From: a virus
IMG/VR virus record: IMGVR_UViG_3300032116_000908
Span: 1 to 30,896 of that record
Reading direction: 5' to 3' (one strand)
Length of the DNA: 30,896 nt
This document shows positions 8,201 through 20,200 of the stretch, in pieces. Under the pieces are notes generated by a model. It was not told where the DNA came from. It made no database searches and saw nothing but the letters and a program-made list of their open reading frames with translations. Within the stretch, counting starts at the first letter, position 1. Each line of letters begins with the position of its first letter. Position numbers and translations under genes: made by a program.

Positions 8201-11200
8201 ATCATGGTGCCGGTGGCAGAAGTCAGGCTAAATGTTAACCCATCTGGTGCTAAGGCAACTGTAAAATGTGTTGCATCAACAATGGCATTTACATAATAAA
8301 CAGTACCAGCCACGATGCCACCAAACACCGTGCCGTAGAATCTGATTGGATCACCAAGCGACAATCTTGCTGTTTGAACACATGTGATTTCGTTGGTAGT
8401 TGCATTGGTAGCAGTACACACCAAGGTAGGACTTGCCGGAGCACTGCCCAAGAAATAGTCTCCCCAAACTTGCACACCTGGATAGCTGGTGCCATCTACT
8501 AGCAATTGCAAATCTAATCCAAATTCGTTTACGCCCGGAACATAAAATCCCATGGTACGATTGACACCACTGAGTGTGGCTGCATCTACCAGTGTCCAAT
8601 CTTCAAGATTAAAGACTGGGCCAATCACCGCACTACTGCCGTCTGCACTGTCAGCTTGCCATACACGATCATCATACCGAACCAGTGTGCCATTTTCGTA
8701 TGTGCCATCTGAACTCCAGGTTAATACAGATGTTTGATATTGATAACGGTCGTATTTGAGAACTGTGCGGAAACTGCGCACAAGTCCGTTGTCCATCTGA
8801 GGGTATGCAGCAACGCCTGTGCCATTGCCACCATCAAACGCCACAGTTGGAGTTGAGCGGTAGCCTGAACCGCCATTGATCAATGTTATAGATACGACAT
8901 TGCCTGATGAGTTTAGCACTGCTGTGGCTTCTGCTCCAGACCCAGTGTCACCTTCAGCCGGTACAATCAACACTGTAGGCGCAATGGTATAGCCTGTGCC
9001 TTGATTGGTAACTGTAATTGAATCTACATGTAGCAAATAGTTGTCAAACCATTGACTGTAAGGCCACTCTGGCCACAGAGTGCTATTAGGAGCAGTGTCA
9101 CTGAGTGTGTTAAATGCCTGAGCTGTAGCATGTTCATAAGGTAACAAAATTGGGCTTACATACTGTGGTATGGTCAAATTTGTGTCATAGTATGCTGGCA
9201 AATCAAAGTCAGTCAAACTGCCTTGGAAACTATCAATGCCATCATATGTTAGATTGAATTCACGAACTTGTACATGATAGGGTTTGACTTCTTGAATGTA
9301 CTCACTCACAAAGTCTTGATTGTCACGAATGTAATTTTGATATGGCACCAGATCTCTAACTTTGTGTTGAACATCAATCAAACTGGTTTTAATCAACCAT
9401 TCTGGTGCTAGTAACTCGCTTAAAATAAAGTTAAACATCAGAGTAAGTGACTGATTTCTTTCAATTTTCAATTCGTCAACAAACAATTCTTCATTGATAG
9501 CTTGAATAATTTTACGTGTTTCAATCACTGGTTCTTGATCAAAATATTGTGCATCAAATACTTCAACGTCAAATCCAAATCTGCCTAGCGCATAATCATA
9601 AATTTCAGCAGAAATTTCGATGGTGCCATCTTCAAGGCCTACTCGATCCCATCCTGTATCAGTACGTAGATAGATTTCAAACTTGCCTTGTGCATTAGCA
9701 GTGACTTTGACACTTGATCCAATGGCCACACTTAATGTTTCCAATGTAGCATAGTTTGGTACTTCGGCCACAATAATTGAACTAGAATTATATCCTGGCT
9801 GATACCAGTTAACGTAACTCCAGTATTGTGGCGTGTTATAATTTTGCACACGACTTAACACCAATTCTCTCACTGTTGGATCATTTGTAGCTTGTACTTC
9901 ATTAATGGTCCATAATCCACGATTCAAACTATTGGTAACCACAAGATATTTGTAACCCAATGGCACAGCATATATGTCTTGGAATCCTAGTATTTCTAAA
10001 TTAGCCACTCTCAAATTCCACTCGCCGCTGGTTGCACTAGGTTCAGGTTCTGCACTGTTTAATAATGCAAAACTTCTAATTTCTGTTATAGGATACAATG
10101 CAAATACATCATTGGCACGTTGAATATAATTTTTTAACGCTAAAAATCGATCCACAAACATACTCTGGCGTGGTCGGAATTGAACCCCATATTGTTGAGC
10201 GTAGTTAAGATTTGGATCTGGAACTTTATTGCCAGTTGTGTCTACTCCACAAAAACTGTCTTGTAGTTTGCGATACAAATTATCACTTAAGAAAGCATCA
10301 TCTTGCCCTTGTGCAATTAATTCGTATTCAGTGTGTACATTAGCCTCTGTAAGAACTTGATCAAACTCCACACTGATAATAGTGTCTGCTGCCAAAATGT
10401 ATTCAATTGCATTGTAGATTGCAATGGTACTAGAGTTAATTGGTGCAATATAACTAATGCCACTGGCTTTTGGTTCTTGAATATAAGATGCCACTGTGGC
10501 CACGCTAAGTGTCTTGCCTGCCCGTGATGCAGTTTCAGTTATGCCACGCACCCAGAAATAATATTCAGTAACAAATGTTCCAGACTGATTTAATCGAGTG
10601 CTTACTACATAACTAATGATGCTGTATGGTGTGCCAACTCCGGCGTAATTTGCAGGTGGTACTGTGCTAGAAATCCATTGATATACATCCACTGTGCTGC
10701 CGGGGAATACTTGTCCCCAACGACGGCTGGCATAAGTTGGATTGTCCTGATTTGGATTAATAAATCTTACTGTGCTGATGTCCCACCAAACTTCTCCAAC
10801 ATGTGTAGCCGCCCAAGTGTCACCGCGATTGTTTACAGGACCAACATTGTAAGCAGCAGGGTCAATTGCACTGATAAAATCTATATTTTCTTGAGCGGCC
10901 CCTAATACTTTTCCTTGCAGTGGATCAAAGAAATCAAAGAACTGACTCTTGGCTGAAGAAATTCTGTCATACATGTACACACTAGTCAACAGTCTTATAT
11001 CAACAACTGGTTGTTGAATAGCAATTGGCTCCCAAGCTAAACGTTGCGTGGGATTTTCAAATATATAAGCAGCACCGTATTCGCTGAATGTGCTATCTTC
11101 AAAGTCTTCGCCGGGCGCTGTGGCTACCAAAACACCAGAATTGTAACTTACTGCATAACCATATTGATCCAGATAATTTACTCCATTAGTTTCAACTTGC

Positions 11201-14200
11201 TGTCCAAATATAAACTTACCCGGATTGGCTACGCTGAGGCTATTGCTAGGCAAATAGTCATATGTATAAACTGCACCTGCCTGTACCAATGAACGAGTAA
11301 CATAAGAACCATTGACCAAGACCATAACCACTGAGCTAAAGAATATGGTAGAGTTACCATCAAACGTTGTTCCTGGTTTTTCTGTTGTGGTATTATAATC
11401 AAACACCATAACTGAATATAGTGTGCCCTTTGGTGATCCAACCACAAGATTAAGTGCAGTGTCATTTACAGCCACTGAGTAACCAAATTGACCAAACTCT
11501 ACTGGTCGTGGGCTTGCAATAGTTTGTGTGTATTCAAAAGTTACAAATCCAAGTGCAGAAAACACTGAGCCAACTGAACCCGGTGCCACTTGTAATTTGT
11601 TGCCGTCTGGTGCAGCAGCAGTGTTGGTCACAAAAATAGTCAGGTAGCCTGTTGAGGAAACTACTGCGGTAGCATTAGGAGCACCCGAATTGGTGCCTGC
11701 TTCTCCACCATTTATTGCAGCAGCAAGGCCTGCAATATTATTGTTTGGACTAGCTGGTACTGCAATGTCAACATTGTTTACTCGTAATGTTTGCCCAGCA
11801 GTCAGACTAGGATTGGCAATAGTAGAAGTAATTGTACCATAACTTCTGGCTTGGTTTACACTGCGCTCAACCACACCACCTTTCCAAACAATACTAGAAT
11901 CTTGCGGCGCACCCACATACAAACTACAGTTGTATGGACACAAATCCAAACTTTGGCCGTAGTTTGTGAATTCGGCTACTGTGTTCTCTGTGATCAATTG
12001 CTGTTGCACAAACTGATTGATTTCAATTTCAATTACGTCGCCTACAAACAAATCTTTGTTGATGGTGATGTTATTGCCTGAAACTGAGAATGTGTTATCA
12101 GCGCCAACAATACTGTCAGTTTGATTGGTTAAAAATACATTATTAACTAGAACACTAATTGGTGCTGCCACAGTTCCTAACACAGTATACGTGTTTGAAC
12201 TATCGTCCTGACGAATGAACTTTTGTACATTTCTGTCAATCACATACACTGAACCTGCTTCAGTCAATGTGTTAACTGTGGCGTTAGGACAGCCAATTAT
12301 AACTTGACGTCCATCTGTAGAACACTGAACGCTTGCACCAAATCTTGCACCAGCAGCAACTGCCACTGTTGGTGTAATGGTGCCAGCCAGTTGATAATAA
12401 AACTGCGATGTCACTATAATATCATTACTTGGGGCACTGGCAAATGTCAGTGTGGTGCCAGAGTAGGTGTAATCAATGTTAGGACGTTGTAATACACTAT
12501 CTACACTGACTGAGAATGAATAAATGTTGTTTGCTGTGGCTGTAAACAACCATGGTGACAATGAATATGTAGTACCACTTGGACTAAATGTTTTGACATA
12601 TTTTCTTGAAATTGTAATAACATCACCAGCAGCAGGCATTGCAGTAAATGTCACAGTGGTAAAACCAGCGTCTACAGTGTAATCTGTTGTGAGCGTCAAT
12701 ACTGCATTGTTTTTAAGCACAGCAATTTGATTGGCATTGTTTATTTGTATAGTATCGCTGATGTCAGCAGTATTGCTAGTGCCGTTGGCAATGTATTGTA
12801 AAACTTGATCTTGCCATTGCACTTGTCCGTATGCATACACTGTGTTCAGTCCAGGTGCACCAACGTACAACCAGCGTTCGTCAAGACTCATAGCCACACT
12901 ATAACCAAATTCACCAGCACCTGGGGTGGTGGTTGGTGTTGTTCCAGGTAATGTCAACAACTGTGGTTGAGACCAAGGACTGGTGTTGGCTGCCCCAGCT
13001 GTGGGGTCACGCCATAATACTACAGCGTATCCGTTGTTGACAGGTGATCCTGCAGGTGCTGGTCCCAAGCTGGCGCTTGCTCCGCCAACAGCAAATGTTT
13101 GATTGCCAGCATCTACAGCATTGCCATACCCGCGCAGGCCTGTTGTGCTTAATGTAAGAACAGTGTCTTGTCCGCCAATGGGACTGATTGGCACATACTG
13201 GTCGCCGGCATTTCTTACATACAAATAGATACCGCCCTTGGCAGTACCCAATCCAAACCCATAACGCGGACTACCAACAAACAATGCTGCTCGATTTGTG
13301 GCTTGTGCTACAGATGCTCCGTATTGTTCTGTGGCATCAAGCAACACTGGCGCTAACACTGCTCGGTCAGTAAAAGGATTTTGTTTTTCTAATACTTCCC
13401 ATAATCCGTCACCGTTATCATCAACCCAAACTTTTGCGCCGGGTAAAAATTGTTGTGCGTAAGGCAAATCTATCACGTTGCTGGCCTGGTCTACACGCAT
13501 GGTTTCTAGGGTAAACCCAATGCCTGTGCCGTCAACCACAGTGCGATCACCTGCAAGATCCAATGCAATGTTCACAGTGGTCAAATTGGGAACACTTAAT
13601 ACGGTGTAAACACCATTGACTTCTGTATCAAAAAATCTTATGATCAATCGATTGCCAGTTATCAATCCATGTTGTTTGCTGAATATAACTCTGCTGGTTC
13701 CATTAAGATTGTCACAAACGTGTTGTATAGTTCCTGGCACAGCTTCTGCACGATAAATGTTCCAGTCATAGTTGTTTACTTTGGCAACCCAGATGCTGGT
13801 TCCAACTATAATAGAATTGATGTTGGCATTGAGATTTGCAGGATCATCTAAATCAAAAACTGTGATATCAACGTCATCAATATTAACATATCCTGCACTA
13901 GGCAAAGATATATCTGTTGGCAATGTGGTTGTGGTTGGTAAAAGTGCAGGAGTGGTCAACGGGAAACTACTTTTCCATACATCGCTAAGGAAAATTTGTT
14001 GATCAGCAGTGCTTGTTTCGTTTGGCACCACAACCTGTACCAAGCTAGGATTGCTTGATAACAATGCACGATTCAGTCTCAAATCAAAGAAACTGCGATT
14101 GGCGTTTGCACCATATACCCCACGTTGTATTGCCCAGTTTTCAAAAATTTTGTATTCGGCAACTTCTTTGTTGAACTTAGCTTGCCCAAACAAGTCAACA

Positions 14201-17200
14201 CTATTTTTAGTTCCTTTGGTTCCAAGGAATTCTCTATAAATGTTAAGCTGACTAACATCATCAAGATTTAGTGCAGCCATATACTGTCTAGGTCTAAATC
14301 CTATCAAGCCATAACTTAACAAATCATTGTCACTGACTAAATTTGCCGAGTTGATGTCATAACTGTTGCTGAGTTGGTCAGCTTTGTTTGCAAGATTGGC
14401 CAATAATCCTTGTTCAATAACTGTGTAATCGCTTTGATTCCAGTCATTGTAATTGAACTTGGTGCTGGGTTGTACAATTGTGGCAGCACTCCAGTATGCA
14501 CCTTTGTATGTTACTATTTCACCTTTGGCATAAGTTTTTAAACCAGTCCATGCAGGAATGTTGTTTTGATTTAATATAAATCCCTGCGCATCAACACTGC
14601 CGTTCCATTCTGTAGAAGTAGTGCCAGCAATATACAATCTGCTTTGTCTAGCGCCTGTTATAGGTTCAAAAATTAAGTCGCCAAACAAACTGGCGTTATC
14701 CAACACAATCATACTTTCGAAGCTGGTATAACGCATGTCAATAAAACTCAAACTTTGATTGTTCAAAGGTTGGATAGTAAAGTTGTTGTCAACTCGCACA
14801 ATATTGAGATCACGTGTGGGGAAATCTTTACGATTCTGGTCTAATATTACATGTTCCGCAGTTTGTGATGTTATGTTGTCTACTACTGCTTGTTCCTTGA
14901 ACACAGACAGTCCTATAGCCAACGGATTCAAATTGATTAAGCTGCCATTGCCCCAGCCTTGTTGACTCCAGTATATGAACTCGTACACCATTTGTGACCA
15001 GGTCATCAAGTAACCATTGGTCTGATTGGTAAATTCAAAGCCTTGTGATTCTAAAAACTTTCCATAACTCAACAAGAAATTGGCTACAGCACTTTCAGTT
15101 GTGAATACAAACCCATAGGGAATTTGAGTGACAGTGTCTGTGTAATTGGCAGGTACTTGTATAGTTTTACTGGCCACACTGTATGTTTCAAATTGTCCAA
15201 CTGGAATACTGGTGAATGTGTTAAAATATGGTCTTGCAGTGCTGTAGCCAAATACTGCGTAGCCACCATCCACAACTTGAATCACCACAGAACTGTAAAT
15301 TAATCTGTCAAATGGTTGATTTTTGTATACCAACAGTTGATAGCTTTCTGGAGGAATCTGCAACGAGGCGTTGGTTGATCTAGGACTAGATTTTTCAGTG
15401 TAAATTTTCAAGTACTGTTTGTCTGAGAATGAAGCCATTCTGTAACACAAACGTACATCTAAATTTTGCAAATCTGTTTCTAATGCCACAGTGCTGTCAG
15501 TACCTGTGAGGCGATTGTAATCCACAATCCAGTTGATGTAACTGGCTTTGCTGGTACCGTCACCATACACTTGCACGCCGTTGGCGTCTAATCTGTAACG
15601 ACCATTATAAAGATACTGATCAAATTCTGTGCTATACTTGTACAAGTCTCTGTCAGCAAACAATGCAAAGAATTTTGCTGGACGAGTAAGCGCCAGCAAC
15701 CGCATGGCTGCAAATGGGTAATCGCTTGAATTCCACCACGAAGCTTCTACCGGACCGCCATCACCGGGTGCCCAGCTTTTCTGCCACGTTTGTGGATTGT
15801 ATCTACCTACAACTGATTCCAATGGCGCTAACAGATTGCCTGCACTGTCAGTTGGTAGCACAGATAGCAAGCCAGGTCTTGCATAAGCTGGTAGTGTGTA
15901 TGCGCCAACCGGATCTCTCACAAGCCCTAGTTCCAAATCATCCCACAAGTTCATGTTGTCAGATGTATAAGGTGCCGGGCCGTATGTTATTTCCCACCAG
16001 TCGGGTTGAACTGAAAACCCAATCATCTCCCAAGGAGTTAGTTCTGGTTGTTGGGTATCGTAAAAATAACGATAGATACCACGCCAGGCACCCAACAAAT
16101 TTTCATTGTTAAGTTTGTTAGTTGAAGAACTATAATTGTAGGTAAATGGATTACCAGCATTGTAATTTTGCGTGGTGTAATCCAACTTGTTCCAGCCTAC
16201 ATAAGTCAAGAAACTAGTTTCTAATATGGTATTGATCTCAGCATAGCTATAACCAGTATCTCTAAACTGTCCTGGCAACACATCCACAACATCCAGTGGC
16301 ACAGGATTGTTATCTAACTTGATATTGTTATAAATTCTAGTTTCAAATTCTAACAACACTTCGTCACGTATATCACCAAAGATAGGTGTCTGACTGCCAT
16401 CATGTCCTAGTATAACCAGTTGTTCACCTGCGCTGGTCTTGACTGTCAAAATTTCTGGTCGCCATGCAGGATACAATCCCATTTTGCTTGGAGTATTAGG
16501 CACATAGGTGCCATAGGTAGCACTGTATTCTTGAATGGTAATTGTATCACCAATGGCCAGTGTAATCAAAATCTCAATTCGTGGACCATCTGTGGCAACT
16601 GTGTATTCTAAATCTCTAGTTAAGATTTGGTCATTTACATACACATTCATGCCAAGGTAGTTGGCTGATGTGTAGTTGTAAACTTGTACAGTGTCAAACA
16701 CCTGCCTGGTAATATAGCTCACAGTGTAAGTTGTTGTGGTGAATACTGCGGTAGCAGGCAGCATGTCACTCCAATAGAATGGATTATTTTCTGTTCGTCC
16801 TAGTGTGATTTCAGCTATCACAGTATCAAGTACTTGTGATGTAGTTTCGTATTGAATGGTCTGTCTGGTCACTGCTTCTAGCAGTTGATTTTTGTACTTT
16901 TGATATTCTCTGCTGTTGTATTCTATTGCACCAAAAATATTGTACTGCTGAGATCTCATAAAGTATCCAGCTAGGGTCAATGGAGAACTTTGTTGTAAAA
17001 TCAGTTGACCGTAAGGAATAACATTACCAAGGTCTCTAGTGTTATTTGCACCATTAATTGATCCTGAGAATGTAGTTAAATTTTGACAAATGCTGTCATA
17101 GTGAGTGCGCAATGTACCTAATGTAAAACTTGGGCTGTTGGCATTCAATGGATTGTTATTGAGATTTAACGGAACTTGATAAAAAGCCACTTGGCTGATT

Positions 17201-20200
17201 TGGTCACTAAGCACTTCAACTTCAATTACATCTCCCACAACGTGTGCAGTATGTAATGTAATAGTTGTGGTATTGGCAGTAGTGGCCACTGTGTATGTGC
17301 CTGGATCTTGGAAGATAGATCCCACAAACACTGTTACGCTAGGCACAGTTGTCACAATGTTTGACTGAACAGCAACATCCAATTGTAATGGTTGTAAATT
17401 ATAAACAAATTTAAACTGCTGTCTCATTAGTGTAGGCACTACTGCTGTTTGCCAACCAATCAATCGTTCAAACACAGTTCTTGATGCATATTCATAAACA
17501 AATCCTGAACTAATTGGTGCTGTGGTGCTAACATTGTCAATCACATACACAAATGAATCTGAGTATAAATTATTATCAAATACAATGTCTCCTACATTGG
17601 TCAATGAAAGATATTTGAGCACTAGTTGTAGCACTGGATCAGCAGGTCCTGAGCCTGTGGCATAACTAAACAATTTTGTGCCTGTAAATGTTGAACTAGG
17701 ATATGTAGTTCTGTTGGCCAAACTCACTCCGTCAGCATCAAATATGTCAAACAGTGGTGCCTGTTGTACAGCAGTTTTTTGTTGTGCTTCTAACCAATTT
17801 ACACCATCATACCAGTAGGTAACGCCAACTTGCGAACCACTAATGCATGTGGTAGTTTGATCAACAAGTATTTCTCCATCTGATGCTTCTACCAAATTAA
17901 TAATAGGTTGTGTAATCAATGGTGCCACAGTATCTGGTACAATAAAATTTACCACGTAAATTTTGCTTCGTACATTCTGATCTTCGTCAGCAGCAAATAT
18001 CACACGACTGCCATTGACAAATGTGTAATCATTCACTGAATATCCAGTGCTGCCTTCAATGTTACTGAATGCATCAGTTTCAGTAAAATCAATTACGTTC
18101 ACTGGTTGCTTGGCATCTGTGCCCATGTTATACAATCTGATGCCACCACGGAATTGTATAATTGGCCGCTTGCCTTTACGGTCATTGTCTATTACCACAG
18201 GCGTGTCATTGTAAGCACCTGTAGCATTGAGCACATCAATGTGGAACCATCGATTGCTACGACTCCATGCATTTAGATCTGGACTGTCTCGGTTGATTGT
18301 GAGATAATCAACATCGTCAGCAGACGCATACTCTTCAGGAGTGATATAATTTGTTACTGGCAATAGTTCAATTGCTGTGCCTACACCACTAACATAGTAT
18401 TGCGGATTTTGACTGGTAGTTGCAACCATACTACCATTGGCCGAGGTCAACGTCACTGCTGTGCCATCTTTGGTTGTGCTTACTTTAAATTGACTGCTGC
18501 TAAACACTGTTTGAACGTAATAGGTAACACCAGTGTTTACTCCGCCGAATGCTGTGCCATTAAAAATAATTTCCTGACCTACTGCCATGCCTGCTGTGGA
18601 TTCAGTGGTAATGAGATTGATACCTGCTGCGGTGTTTGTGCAAATAAATGCAGCAGACCCAGTGGCGTAGCTGGCAGGTGATACATTACCTAAAAATTGA
18701 ACTTTTAATCCATTGGTAAATGTAACACCATTTGGACTGGTGTAGTTGGTTTTTCCTAACACATCTTCGATGTATATTGTACTGCTATTGTCTTGTTCAA
18801 TTAGACGGATGGTGCCAAAAATTTCTGGGTCGGTGCCATCTTGGTAATACAATGTATCCAACTTGGCTGTAAGCTGAGGCATTTCAACAATATATCCAGT
18901 TTGGTTTTTGTACCACTGTGTGCTGGAATATTCAGTGCCATATCGTATGGTCCATTTTTCTAAATTAGCTATATTTTGAATGCTGCCTAATGATAGATAG
19001 GTAAAGGCACCCACAACAACATAACTTATACGCCATATGCTATAATAATTAGTAGAAGGATCACCCACACTGTTTGCAAATACCAATGTTCGTGTGTTGA
19101 GATCAGTGATGCCATCAATGCCACCATAGGTAGCTATAAATTGATCTAGTCTGGCTCCGTCGATATTATTGAAAAACAAATCAGTAACAAGATCAACCGA
19201 CCCAATGCTAACAAGATTGTAGAAAAAGTCTTGAGCTGTTTTTTGTGGTACGTTAAAATTAAGTGTGCCAAGATCAATACCATTGTTGGTAACACCGTAG
19301 ATGGATCTAGAAGTTACGTTTGGAGTAGTAGGATCTAATCCATTGATTCCGGGTGCTGTCTGAATCCAAAATCCTGGACCGTCACCAGGTTGGGCATCAA
19401 TCACACTGATGGTACCTCTCATGAGACTTTGAGTCTGACAAGAATAATATAGTGTATTAGGTGCGTCTTGGGGTACAGTAAAAGTCACTGTGCCTACTAC
19501 TGATCCATTACGTGTGACACCTGAGTTATACTGATCACCTGTGCCTGTTGTAGGTGCAGTTTTGATCCAGAACGGAAAGTCGCCTTGCACAAACAGGTTA
19601 AAAGTGTATGTGTTACCACGAATTAAAACAATTGGTGCATTGGGTTCGTTGTCAATGTTAAAGCTGGTAACATTAGTGCGTGTTACTTTGTAATTAACAG
19701 TTTCTTTGTTGTTTTGCGATACTTGAAAAGTGTAGTTGCCGCCACGAACTAAATTTATAGTAGGGTTGTTACCAGTTAATCCTGAAAATGTGTAAACTCC
19801 ATCAGCTCTGTCTACAACAAAATTTTGGCTCAACGCCACACCCGGTGATTGCACAGTAACTACATCAGGGCCATCTGGCACCCAGTAATACTGACTAAAG
19901 TTTACAAACGTGTCAAAATCCATAAACGGATCAAGACTATAATAATCACTAGTATACAGTCGACTGGGTTGTGTTGATGGACTACCTTGATATACCAGTG
20001 TATCAGTTATGCCTGGATACGTAATAGCATCTATTATTTTGTTATTGTCTGCAGGATCAACACTAATCACACCTGGCTCAAGTTGATAGTCAGCGCGAGT
20101 TTTGTCGGGCTCAATCACATACTTGTCGTTGGGATTTACACCTGGGCCAACTGTGCGGCCAATATAACCTTGAGTCTTTTTAAACTTTGGCTCTTGAATC

